Positions 1-7,931 of a stretch of DNA of 15,522 nucleotides are shown here, in pieces; position 1 is the stretch's first letter, and every line of letters starts with the position of its first letter. Origin of the DNA: JBBDWZ01 sp050732575 (GTDB lineage: Bacteria > Gemmatimonadota > Gemmatimonadetes > Longimicrobiales > RSA9). The position numbers and the translations under genes were made by a program. The notes beneath the pieces were generated by a model. The model was not told the origin of the DNA and did not search any database. It saw only the letters and a list, made by a program, of their open reading frames with translations. The DNA lies in the NCBI GenBank assembly GCA_050732575.1, contig JBOHRF010000102.1:1-15522 (forward strand). The letters are read 5' to 3'.

Positions 1-1960
1 CGATCGGATCGCTGTCGGGCCACAACTGTCTGGCCAGGCCGGCACTGATCACCGCAACCCAGGGCACGCCTTCGCGATCCGCATCGCTAAAGGTGCGTCC
101 CCGCAGAACCGGGATGCCGAGCGTGGTAAAGTAGTCAGTGGATGCAACCGAGTAGCGTACATCGGGAAGCCGCTCGTTCTCGACCGGACGTCCTTCGATC
201 TGCAGGCCGCCCGTGGTGTTCTGGCCGCTCAACGGCATGTTGCCGCCGCCCACGGCTGCCACACCCGGGAGTGAACCCACCTGTTGGTACAAGGAACGCC
301 AGAACACATCCTGTTCGCCTTCGCTCCTGGGTCGCGTGAATTGCAGCCGGAAAGTGAGCGCCTGCTCTGTCGAGTAGCCGAGGTCCATTGCGTTCAGTCG
401 TTGCAAGGTGCGCAGGAAAAGTCCGGCACCCACCAGCAGCACGACCGACACAGCTAGTTGCCCGGCAACCAGGCCCAGACGCACGCGCCGGTTGGCCCGT
501 GAAGCCGATGCACGACCATTATCGCCTCGCAGCGCGACGCCCGGCACTCGTGTCGCTCCCAATGCCGGCAACAGGCTGGAGGCAAGCGCGCTGGTAAATG
601 CAACGCCGAGGGCAAGCAGCAGCACGCCCGGCTCCAGCGCAAACGAGGTGCCCGCCGGAAGCGCGGGCGCGGCGATGTGGCGCAGCACGACAATGCCCAG
701 CTGCGCGATCATGAGTCCGAGTATCACACCGACCAGAGCGAGCGCGGCGCCCTCGCCCAGAAACTGCCGGATCAGCCGCTGCCTGCCCGCCCCCAGCGCA
801 ACGCGCACAGAAAGCTCGTGACGCCGGGCCAGCGCGCGCGACAACAAGATGCCGGCCACGTTGGCGCAGGCGATCAGCAGCACGAAGCCTGCGGCACTCA
901 TGACTACCAGCAGGCGCACCCGAAAATTGGCGGCAAGGGCAGCGCGGATGGGCACCACGCGCGCGTCAACCCCCTGGTATGACTGCGGAAACTCGGCCTG
1001 CAGCGCACGCATCGTTCGATCCACGTCGGCCTGCGCAGTTTGCCGGGATACGCCTGGCTTCAACCGGCCAAACGCGCGGAAGACTCGCCCGTGCCGCGCA
1101 TTCGCATGGGCCAGTGTGCCGGTGAAATTGCGCGGCGCCCAGAACTGCGCTTCCTCATACGTCGGCACACGCACATCCGGCGGCATCACGCCCAGCACCC
1201 GCCACCGCTCGTTGTTGATCGCCACCGTGCGGCCCACAATCGATGGGTCCGCGCCGAACCGGCGCCGCCACAACTCATCACTCAGGACCAGGACCTGGCC
1301 CGTCTGCCTTGCATCGCTCGGACTGAGCGTGCGTCCGAGCGCGGTCCGTGTGCGCAGCACTTCGAAGGCGTTGCCACTCAAGAGTGCGCCCATCACCTGC
1401 TCGGGATCGCCGTTCTCGCTGATTACGAAATTGCCGGTTTCGATGCTCGCAATGCCCGTGAACGACGTGCGCTCCTGCAGCGCAACTAAGGCAGCAGCAC
1501 TGAGCCGTGCATTGGGCCCGATCACACCGTTGTCCAGCGCCTGCAGATACACCAGCGACTCTGCATTGCCGAACGGAAGCGGGCGCAGCAGCAGCGCGTG
1601 AAAGACACTGAACACCGCGGTGGTTGCGCCCACGCCCAGGGCAAAGGTCAGCAGAACCACCGCGCTCACAATGGGCGCTCGCCCCAGCATGCGCAGCGCT
1701 ATGCGCAGGTCCGACCCCAGCTCTTCCGCCCAGACCAGCACGCGCATGCGCCGGTCCGCCGCTTCATCCTGACGCCGCGCGTACCGCTCCGCACCCGCAA
1801 CATCACCAAACTCCTCCAGCGCAAGCCGTCGCGCTTCTGCGGGATCCGCACCCTGCGCTGCCAACTCGGCCGCGCGCTCGTCCAGCCAGCCATCCAGCTC
1901 GACCCGGTTGTCCGCCGCGATCTGCTCACGGCTCCTGCTCAAAAAGATGCGCTCACGCAT
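1..1960 (-). CDS. ADOP-type MacB/FtsX-fold ABC permease, 3' end cut by window edge
   Basis: I translated 653 residues from the ATG at 1960; the last ~150-200 residues lie beyond the left edge. Residues 1-65 form the cytoplasmic N-terminal region typical of PadR-linked ADOPs (ELDGWLDERAAELAAQGADP, then ALEEFGDV). The first membrane helix is at ~97-125 (LTFALGVGATTAVFSV, LLLRPLPF), followed by a periplasmic MacB_PCD-like domain at ~130-340. The first FtsX core is at ~347-465 (LLIACANVAGILLSR, then ELSVRVALGAGRQRLIRQ). A helix at ~495-517 (VAGQLAVSVVLLVGAGLFLR) opens the second half, with a second periplasmic domain from ~525. The family is related to MacB, but members lack an ATPase; none is encoded here. 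The substrate is unknown. The start overlaps the PadR gene by 8 nt (ATGCGTGA), so the two are translationally coupled and probably co-repressed. The frame is intact throughout. Confidence 0.93.
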   Translation of the reverse strand, partial: MRERIFLSRSREQIAADNRVELDGWLDERAAELAAQGADPAEARRLALEEFGDVAGAERYARRQDEAADRRMRVLVWAEELGSDLRIALRMLGRAPIVSAVVLLTFALGVGATTAVFSVFHALLLRPLPFGNAESLVYLQALDNGVIGPNARLSAAALVALQERTSFTGIASIETGNFVISENGDPEQVMGALLSGNAFEVLRTRTALGRTLSPSDARQTGQVLVLSDELWRRRFGADPSIVGRTVAINNERWRVLGVMPPDVRVPTYEEAQFWAPRNFTGTLAHANARHGRVFRAFGRLKPGVSRQTAQADVDRTMRALQAEFPQSYQGVDARVVPIRAALAANFRVRLLVVMSAAGFVLLIACANVAGILLSRALARRHELSVRVALGAGRQRLIRQFLGEGAALALVGVILGLMIAQLGIVVLRHIAAPALPAGTSFALEPGVLLLALGVAFTSALASSLLPALGATRVPGVALRGDNGRASASRANRRVRLGLVAGQLAVSVVLLVGAGLFLRTLQRLNAMDLGYSTEQALTFRLQFTRPRSEGEQDVFWRSLYQQVGSLPGVAAVGGGNMPLSGQNTTGGLQIEGRPVENERLPDVRYSVASTDYFTTLGIPVLRGRTFSDADREGVPWVAVISAGLARQLWPDSDPI

Positions 1961-2294
1961 TGGCATCCCTCACAGAAAGCACTCGCGTAACCGCAGCAGC
2001 GTAACGCTTCCAGCCGTCCTCTTCCGCTACCAGCTGCGTCCGACCGTTCGGCGTGAGACTGTAGATGCGCACCCGGCGATTCGTGTCCGATGTGCCCCAG
2101 CGCGACCGGATCAGCCCCTTCCGCTCCAGCCGGTGCAACCCCTGATACAGCGCCGCGCCCTCAACCGTCAGCTCACCCCGGCTGCGTTCGGCCAGGAACT
2201 GCGCGATCGCGTACCCGTGCATCGGCTTCCAGGCCAGCGTCTTGAGAATGAGCACGTCTACCGTGCCCTGTAGTCGTTCGGATGGCGTCGTCAT
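1953..2294 (-). CDS. PadR-family transcriptional regulator (short, ADOP-linked)
   Basis: This gene encodes 113 residues from the ATG at 2294. A GTG nine bases upstream (2303) is in frame but lies next to the proposed operator and is less likely. The winged-helix PadR pattern is clear: GTVDVLILKTLAWKPMHGYA at ~9-28, then EGAALYQGLHRLERKGLI, and a wing with RVRIYSLTPNGRTQL. Small PadR proteins of ~110 residues directly upstream of an ADOP permease are a standard arrangement. They are presumed to be dimeric autorepressors that release DNA in response to an unknown compound. The stop codon overlaps the start of the permease. A 26-bp dyad and a good -10 box sit directly upstream. The family assignment is firm; autorepression is an inference from the layout. 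Confidence 0.92.
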   Translation of the reverse strand: MTTPSERLQGTVDVLILKTLAWKPMHGYAIAQFLAERSRGELTVEGAALYQGLHRLERKGLIRSRWGTSDTNRRVRIYSLTPNGRTQLVAEEDGWKRYAAAVTRVLSVRDANA

Positions 2295-2303
2295 GGGCAA
2301 CAC

Positions 2304-2329
2304 TCATGCAGTGATAGCTCACCACATGA
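2304..2329 (-). promoter_or_regulatory. Imperfect 26-bp dyad, likely PadR operator
   Basis: The half-sites TCATGnnGTGA and TCACnnCATGA are separated by 4 bases, so 9 of 13 positions per arm are symmetric. The dyad begins about 10 bases upstream of the PadR ATG and overlaps the proposed -10 box, the position expected for an autorepressor site. Assignment to the adjacent PadR is an inference. Confidence 0.6.
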
Positions 2330-2354
2330 TATATGGCCAGAAAACGAACCGCAA
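2326..2354 (-). promoter_or_regulatory. Candidate sigma-70 promoter for padR-ADOP1
   Basis: Reading on the minus strand, TATCAT (2331-2326, five of six matches to TATAAT) follows TTGCGG (2354-2349, three of six matches to TTGACA) with a 17-base spacer. The -10 overlaps the outer arm of the dyad at 2304-2329. The -35 is weak. Confidence 0.45.
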
Positions 2355-2427
2355 GGAAATAGCTGCTTGTGCAAACTGCCTTGCCTGTACGGCCTGCTGG
2401 GGGCTCTCCGAGGTGGCTCATCATCCG

Positions 2428-5088
2428 TCACTCGTCACTCCGAAATCGATCGGCCGACTCTTTCTTCCTCCACCGCTCATAGAGTTGTACCAGGTCCTGC
2501 GCGGCGCCGACCGTGAACGGATTGGCCGCGCCCCAACCGGCAACCAGCTTTCTGTGCGCGTCCAGTAGTATGGGCTCGGCATCCGCGTAACGCTGCAGCA
2601 CGACCAGGCACTGCCCGAGTATGCGCTGTGGCCGGATCACATCAGCGCTGTTCTCCGCCCAGCGCGTGCGCGCCAGCTCGTAGGAGCGGCGCGCGTACGG
2701 CTCGGCTTGATCGCACTTGCGCTGCTGCGCCAGCACGGTCGCGAAATCCGCAAACGTGCTGGCGTTGCTCGCTGAACCTTTGAGAATCGAGTCGAGTACC
2801 GGCAATGCGCGCCGGTAGAGCGCTTCGGATTCGTCAAGCCGCCGGCGCAGGAACTCGGTGTACGCGAGATTCTGGAGTGCGACGGCGCTGGATAGATTCC
2901 TTTCCCCAGCCAGTGCGATGTAGCGATCGGCCGCTTCACGCTGAAGTTGTGCGGCTTCATCGAGCCGGCCCTGCCGCTGCACAATGGAGCCGAGGTTGGC
3001 CGTGGCGTGCGCAATCGTAGTGTGTGCGTCACCATAGAGCGCGCGAAACATCGCCAGTGCCTCTTTCTGAACCAACTCCGCGTGGACGAGTCTTCGCTGG
3101 CTGGACAGCAAGTCTGCTTTCAGCGCCAGATCCGCGGCCAGATCAGGGTGGGGCGAGGGCAGTGTGCGCCGATGAATGAGCAGGGCTTCACCGGCCAGAC
3201 GCTCTGCTTCGTCCAGCTTGCCGCGGTCCCGCAGCGCGCTCGCCAGTGTCGTCATGCTGCTGGCCGTAAGTGGATGCGCGTTGCCCAGACGAGCGCGTCG
3301 CTTCTCGAGGGCTTCACGATAAAGCGATTCCGCAGCCTCGTGGTCATCCCGATCGCGCGCGAGCGCGCCCAGGTTGACCAGCGTTGGAACCATGCGGAAC
3401 GCAGAATCAACGGGCAGGCTCCGATAAATCGCCAGTGCTTCCTGGTAGAGTGAACGGGCCCTATCCGCTTCATGGTTGAGTTGATGCGCCCAGGCCGTGG
3501 CATGCAACGCGGCGGCCAGATCGGCGCGTCGTTTGACGCCTCGCTTGCGCTCGAGAGCGAGCACCGACTGCAGCATGGGCAGCGCTTCCATCACCTGTCC
3601 GACTTCCGCCTTCCACGCACCAAGCCGGCGGCGAGAGCCAAGCAGAGCTTGATGATCGGGCGGCACGACATCCTGGAGCGTGGCCATTGCTTCGGTTTGA
3701 AGCTCGATGGCGTGGTCGAGCGTGCCCAGGTTGGAGTAGGCAGTGGCAATGACGTCGAGCAGGCGGGCGCGTACCATCGGATCGAGCGATGTGTCCGCAC
3801 GGATGCGTTGTGCTCCGCGCCCGAGCACCGCGCGCACCGTAACCGAATCTCCGCCACTCACCGTGGGGTCCGAGCTGGCGAACAGGTCCTGGAGCAAGGT
3901 CGAGACCTGTTCGGCGCGATCGCGTTCGCGCGCCACACGCTGCGCTTGCACGAGCGCGATTACAGCCGAACCCAGCACGAGCAGCACCACGGTCGCGGCC
4001 ATGGCCGTGCCCGCTTTGTGCCGCGCCATAAACTTGCGCGCGCGATAGCCCACCGTCGGTGCGCGGGCAAAGATCGGCTTTCCATCGAGATAGCGCCGCA
4101 CGTCGTCGCGCAGTTGTTGTGCACTCTCGTAGCGGCGGTCCGCTTCCGGATTCATGGCCTTGCGCACAATGTTGGCGATGTCCTGATCCGCGATGGCGCG
4201 CGCGGCCAGTGGCGCATCGGCAGTCGATTGTGGGCGCCGGCCGGTTAGCAGCTGGTGCAGCAGGATGCCAAGCTGGTAGACATCGCTGGCCGTGGTGATC
4301 GCTTCACCGCGCAACTGCTCGGGTGAGGCGTACTCCGGCGTCATGGGTCGCGCGTCCGCCACCGTGACCGGGTCCGTGTCATCGCCAGACGCCAGCAGCT
4401 TGGCGATACCAAAGTCCACCAGTCGCGGCTCGCCCTCGGCTGTGACCAGGATGTTGGATGGCTTGAGGTCGCGGTGCACGATCAGGTTGCGATGTGCATA
4501 CGCGACCGCGTGGCAGACCTGCTCGAAGAGCGCGAGCCGTTCGCGCGTGCCGAGTTGCCGCTCCTCACACCAATAATCGATCCGCTCGCCTTCAACGTAT
4601 TCCATGGCGAGCCAGGGCGTGCCCTGCTCGGTAACACCAGCATCGAGCAATCGTGCAATGTGCGGATGCTCGAGGCGAGCCAGCACGCGCCGCTCGAACA
4701 GGAAGCGCTCGATGCGCGCGCTCGAGCCCAGTCCGCCGGAGACCAGTTTCAGCGCGACCCGCTTCTGGATGTCCGCACGTTCGGCCAGCCAGACGGTGCC
4801 CATGCCACCGCGGCCAACCTCGCGGATCAGCGTATAGGGTCCAACGCGCTGCTGCGTATCGATGTTTGATTCATCGAGCAGCGCGGAGACGAGCTGTGCG
4901 GGTGGCTCGACCAGGAATTCCTGCGCACTCTGGCAGGCTGCGTATAGCCGCTCGACCTCGCCGTGCAGATCGGCATCGCCGGCACAAGTCGAAGCCAGGA
5001 ACGCGGGCACCTCAGCCGCTGGCAGGCTCAGCGCTTCATCGAGTAGCTGCTGGATTTGCTGCCAGCGTTCGGGGACCGAGTATGGCAT
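2428..5088 (-). CDS. Membrane Ser/Thr protein kinase with C-terminal TPR sensor region
   Basis: The protein has 886 residues. The ATG start is preceded by a strong AGGAGG (5100-5095), 6 bases away. Residues 1-80 are an N-terminal helical region common in this family (ERWQQIQQLLDEAL). The PknB-like kinase domain spans ~85-335: glycine loop GRGGMG 92-97, VALK lysine 114, catalytic HRDLKPSN 205-212 with D207, DFG 225-227, TPEYASPEQL activation-segment end 250-259, and ASDVYQLG with D269. All key residues are present, so it should be active. A juxtamembrane basic stretch precedes one membrane helix at ~361-381. The extracytoplasmic part (~395-880) is a run of roughly ten TPR_12/TPR_10-like repeats, for example LVNLGALARDRDDHEAAESL. 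It lies 58 nt downstream of the ECF sigma gene on the same strand, so the two probably form an operon linking envelope sensing to transcription. The signal and phosphorylation targets are unknown. Confidence 0.95.
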   Translation of the reverse strand: MPYSVPERWQQIQQLLDEALSLPAAEVPAFLASTCAGDADLHGEVERLYAACQSAQEFLVEPPAQLVSALLDESNIDTQQRVGPYTLIREVGRGGMGTVWLAERADIQKRVALKLVSGGLGSSARIERFLFERRVLARLEHPHIARLLDAGVTEQGTPWLAMEYVEGERIDYWCEERQLGTRERLALFEQVCHAVAYAHRNLIVHRDLKPSNILVTAEGEPRLVDFGIAKLLASGDDTDPVTVADARPMTPEYASPEQLRGEAITTASDVYQLGILLHQLLTGRRPQSTADAPLAARAIADQDIANIVRKAMNPEADRRYESAQQLRDDVRRYLDGKPIFARAPTVGYRARKFMARHKAGTAMAATVVLLVLGSAVIALVQAQRVARERDRAEQVSTLLQDLFASSDPTVSGGDSVTVRAVLGRGAQRIRADTSLDPMVRARLLDVIATAYSNLGTLDHAIELQTEAMATLQDVVPPDHQALLGSRRRLGAWKAEVGQVMEALPMLQSVLALERKRGVKRRADLAAALHATAWAHQLNHEADRARSLYQEALAIYRSLPVDSAFRMVPTLVNLGALARDRDDHEAAESLYREALEKRRARLGNAHPLTASSMTTLASALRDRGKLDEAERLAGEALLIHRRTLPSPHPDLAADLALKADLLSSQRRLVHAELVQKEALAMFRALYGDAHTTIAHATANLGSIVQRQGRLDEAAQLQREAADRYIALAGERNLSSAVALQNLAYTEFLRRRLDESEALYRRALPVLDSILKGSASNASTFADFATVLAQQRKCDQAEPYARRSYELARTRWAENSADVIRPQRILGQCLVVLQRYADAEPILLDAHRKLVAGWGAANPFTVGAAQDLVQLYERWRKKESADRFRSDE

Positions 5089-5100
5089 GAACGCCCTCCT
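5089..5100 (-). promoter_or_regulatory. Strong ribosome binding site of the kinase gene
   Basis: AGGAGGGCGTTC directly precedes the kinase ATG on the minus strand. The anti-SD match AGGAGG has 6-base spacing, which fixes the start at 5088. Confidence 0.8.
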
Positions 5101-5146
5101 GGCCTGCTGCGGTGCGATGTATGACTAGCGTTGTGGTGCGGAAGGA

Positions 5147-5716
5147 TCAACGCGTTTGCTGCTCGTCCAGCTCATGGTATAACCAACCCCGCGCCTTCAC
5201 CCAGTCATTCCGAACCGTGCGCGCAGTGACGCCGAGCAGCTCGGCCGTCTCCTCTTCGGTCAGCCCGCCGAAGAAACGGCATTCCACCACACGGCTCTGA
5301 CGCTCATCGAGCTGGGCCAGCCTGTTCAGCGCCTCATCGATGGACAGCACCAGGTCGGCCTGCTGGTCTGCCAGGGCCAGCGCATCATCGAGAACGGTGT
5401 GCTCGACTGCACGGCGCTTCCGTGCGCCGCGCCGGCGCGCGTAGTCCACCAGTACGCGCCGCATGGTACGCGCGGCCAGGGCAAAGAAGTGCGAGCGGTC
5501 TTGCCAGTCCACGCGCGTCTGATCGACCAGCCGAAGATACGCTTCATGAACCAGGGCAGTGGTACCCAGGGTGTGCTCGGGCCGCTCCGCGCGCAACTGG
5601 CGGTGCGCGATGGCGCGCAACTGGTCGTAGACGAGCGGCACCAGCCGATCGAGGGCTTCGGGGTTTCCGGCGCGGGATTCCTTCAGCAGATCGGTGAAGA
5701 CAGTGGCTGGCTCCAC
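5147..5716 (-). CDS. ECF-subfamily RNA polymerase sigma factor (TIGR02999 / Sigma70_ECF type)
   Basis: From the GTG at 5716 the protein has 189 residues. Region 2 spans ~15-95 and contains PLVYDQLRAIAHRQLRAERP, HTLGTTALVHEAYLRLVDQ, and HFFALAARTMRRVLVDYARR. Region 4 spans ~128-182 with the HTH TEEETAELLGVTARTVRNDW. This wording is that of the ECF subfamily found in Acidobacteria, Planctomycetes and Gemmatimonadetes, commonly beside Ser/Thr kinases rather than a classical anti-sigma; no anti-sigma gene is visible here. The frame stays open upstream beyond 5860, but that stretch has no sigma homology and would cover the divergent promoter region. The family alignment therefore favours the GTG. 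GGAAATGAG just upstream could serve as a weak RBS. The kinase follows after 58 nt and may control its activity by phosphorylation, as reported for some kinase-linked ECF groups. Confidence 0.88.
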   Translation of the reverse strand: MEPATVFTDLLKESRAGNPEALDRLVPLVYDQLRAIAHRQLRAERPEHTLGTTALVHEAYLRLVDQTRVDWQDRSHFFALAARTMRRVLVDYARRRGARKRRAVEHTVLDDALALADQQADLVLSIDEALNRLAQLDERQSRVVECRFFGGLTEEETAELLGVTARTVRNDWVKARGWLYHELDEQQTR

Positions 5717-5864
5717 GTCCGGCTCATTTCCGGTTGTGCGAGTCTTCTGCGCGTCAAGTGATTGAGCGGCGATCGGGGCGCGTGGGCTACATGGGTTCGA
5801 CGATCCTCCGCCAAGGTAGTGCGCCGCCCGCACCGCAACAATCAGAACCTGAATCGAGTTGAAC
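5717..5864. promoter_or_regulatory. Divergent intergenic region between sigma factor and LamG lipoprotein genes
   Basis: This ~148-bp gap must carry the promoters for both directions. I see no convincing TTGACA/TATAAT pair in either direction. That is compatible with at least one promoter being read by an ECF sigma factor such as the one encoded at its left. This is an inference from location only. Confidence 0.4.
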
Positions 5865-7808
5865 ATGAAGCCATACGAACGAGCCTCCCGGATCACGAAG
5901 CGTTTCGGACCGCTGAGCCTGTTGGCGGTAGTCTGTTTCGGCGCGGGTGGCTGCACAGAACCGCCCTTCGCGCTGCAGGACGCAGCCATCGAGGTCCGCG
6001 TGACCGGCATTCCCAATGATCCCAGCATCATCGTGACCGCATTCGTTCAGGATCAGATCACGCCCTTCAACCGAGATCAGGCAGGCCTGGCCATGGGTGG
6101 CTCGACGACCTTCGGCAACCTGGGCGCCGGGTTCAAAATCACAGTCGGCGTGGAGGGCCTGAGTGCAGACGCGTGCACGGTCATAGGCTGGTCGGCTACG
6201 GGCTCGCCAGGGGACGGCGGGGGGATGGGTGCGTCCACCGCGAACTCGCATACAATTACGACACGTTCATCCGTAACGACGATCGTCACGTTCGAATTGC
6301 AGTGCGCAACGGGCCGGCTCGAGTTACATGTGAACGGTCTGCCGGCCGGCGATTCAGCGTGGATCTTCGTGCACCACGATTCGCTCGATCTGTTGTTTCA
6401 ATCAGTGCGAGTGACCAACGGCGTCCAGGCCATCGCGCTGGTGCCGCATTTCGTTACGCTGGATCCACTTGGGGCGATAGGCAGGGATCGCAAGCAGTAC
6501 CGCGCACCGGAGCAGAGCGTCGTGGTCAGGAGCCGCCATACCACGGCCGTGACCGTGCATTACCAGGCAGTCGATCCGGCTGCCCACATCGTGATCGCGG
6601 CGAACGGTCTTCCGGGTGACAGCCTGATCACGTTCTCCGCGTTCGTGCGCGATCGCAACACGCCCTTCCGGGGCGACAGCACCGTTCTTCCCCTGGGCAG
6701 CAGCGTTGGCTTCACGAACGTCGGCGCCGGCCGCGACGTTGATGTGGGGATCGACGGTCTGAGTAAACACGCCTGCAGCGTGCTTGGTTCATCGCATAAA
6801 TACTCCAGCTCGAGCAACAGTGCGGCGGCTCCGCTGCTCACGCAGCCAGGCATCACCGACACGGTCACGTTCACATTGCGCTGCTCGTCCGGTGTGCTCG
6901 ATCTGCAGGTGAGTGGCCTTCCGCCCTCCGATTCCGCGCGGGTTGCGCTACGCTCACCCTTCGACAGCCTGATGCTGTGGGTGCGCAACGGTATGCGACG
7001 TGTGAATGTGCTGCCCTTCGTCACCTGGCAGATCGTGCCGAACAACGTGCAGGCAGCGGACGAGCGCGTGTACCGCGCCGCGGCGCAGACGGTCGGCATC
7101 ACGAGCCGACAGACCACCACGGCATCGATCCAGTACACGGCCAGTGCCTGCGCGTATTTCCAACCGATCGCGTGGTATCGCTTCGATGCCGGCAGTGCCT
7201 TTGATGCCAGCGGCAATGCCAACCACGGGATGGTGCAGGGAAGCACGCCGGTGAACGATCGCTTCGGCATCAGTGGCGCAGCACTCTCTCTTGACGGCGT
7301 CGATGATTCCATCGAGCTGGGCGATCGCTTCAACACGCTGCTGCTGCCGTTCTCCATTGCGGCGTGGGTCTACCAGCCCGCGGCCGCGCGCAATGAGCTC
7401 CGCTCCATCTTCGTCTCAGACGATGAGCCGGGCCGCTACGCCGGCATCTGGTTCCAAACCGAACCCACCGGTTCGCTGCAGATCACCTACGCGGACGGCG
7501 GTGCCGTGGGAGCTGCGACGCGCCGAACCATCTCGTCCAACAACCCCATTCCGGCCGACACCTGGGTGCACGTTGCCGCCACTGTGCGCGGACCCACGGA
7601 TATGACGCTCTACGTAAACGGCGCAGCTGTGCCAGGCACCTACAGCGGCACAGGCGGCCCGCTGCTGCACACAGCGGCACCCGCGCGCATTGGCAGCATG
7701 ACAATCGTGCCGGGCAACCGGCCCTGGCTCGGCAATCTCGATGAGGTCAGGGTCTACGACTGTAGTCTGGTTGCAAGTGAAGTCGCCCTGCTCTTCACTC
7801 AGCGCTGA
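5865..7808 (+). CDS. Lipoprotein with four Ig-like sub-repeats and a C-terminal LamG (concanavalin-like) domain
   Basis: The protein has 647 residues from the ATG at 5865; a TTG two codons upstream is possible. Residues 1-30 look like a lipoprotein signal: basic start, hydrophobic LSLLAVVCFGAGG, then C30. The lipobox is slightly non-canonical (Ala at -3). Residues ~41-236 and ~240-427 are two tandem copies of a ~190-residue unit. Each copy opens with an A half (IEVRVTGIP / IVIAANGLP; GAGFKITVGVEGLS / GAGRDVDVGIDGLS) and continues with a B half (LELHVNGLPAGDS / LDLQVSGLPPSDS). Cysteines are placed alike in both copies (C104/C147 and C304/C340), suggesting disulfides. Residues ~430-647 match LamG/jellyroll: IAWYRFDAGSAFDASGNANH, LSLDGVDDSIELG, FSIAAWVY, WVHVAATV, TLYVNGA, LDEVRVYD. 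It likely sits on the cell envelope and may bind glycans or proteins; no catalytic motif is seen. It is transcribed divergently from the sigma-kinase operon. Confidence 0.85.
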   Translation: MKPYERASRITKRFGPLSLLAVVCFGAGGCTEPPFALQDAAIEVRVTGIPNDPSIIVTAFVQDQITPFNRDQAGLAMGGSTTFGNLGAGFKITVGVEGLSADACTVIGWSATGSPGDGGGMGASTANSHTITTRSSVTTIVTFELQCATGRLELHVNGLPAGDSAWIFVHHDSLDLLFQSVRVTNGVQAIALVPHFVTLDPLGAIGRDRKQYRAPEQSVVVRSRHTTAVTVHYQAVDPAAHIVIAANGLPGDSLITFSAFVRDRNTPFRGDSTVLPLGSSVGFTNVGAGRDVDVGIDGLSKHACSVLGSSHKYSSSSNSAAAPLLTQPGITDTVTFTLRCSSGVLDLQVSGLPPSDSARVALRSPFDSLMLWVRNGMRRVNVLPFVTWQIVPNNVQAADERVYRAAAQTVGITSRQTTTASIQYTASACAYFQPIAWYRFDAGSAFDASGNANHGMVQGSTPVNDRFGISGAALSLDGVDDSIELGDRFNTLLLPFSIAAWVYQPAAARNELRSIFVSDDEPGRYAGIWFQTEPTGSLQITYADGGAVGAATRRTISSNNPIPADTWVHVAATVRGPTDMTLYVNGAAVPGTYSGTGGPLLHTAAPARIGSMTIVPGNRPWLGNLDEVRVYDCSLVASEVALLFTQR

Positions 7809-7931
7809 CCAGCTTTCTGCAACATCGCAGTGGCCATGCGGTGCGACCAGGCGTTTTACCTGCCGTTGTGTGACGCCCTGACGACGGGCCTGACCGGTGA
7901 CAACGCCGCGCGCCCTGGCGATATTCGTCGC

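Noticed and set aside
849..1601. 250-codon open frame on the plus strand
   Set aside because: It is antisense to the intact ADOP permease frame that continues through the left edge. It is a shadow frame.
3472..4248. 258-codon open frame on the plus strand
   Set aside because: It is antisense to the kinase catalytic, membrane and TPR regions, which carry every conserved kinase motif. The plus-strand product shows no family features.
7830..7931. Possible 34-residue N-terminal extension of the LuxR-type protein
   Set aside because: The family begins at the KKTIALYGLL stretch. The upstream codons contain no RBS-supported start and no recognisable sequence, and they lie in the gap after the LamG gene.
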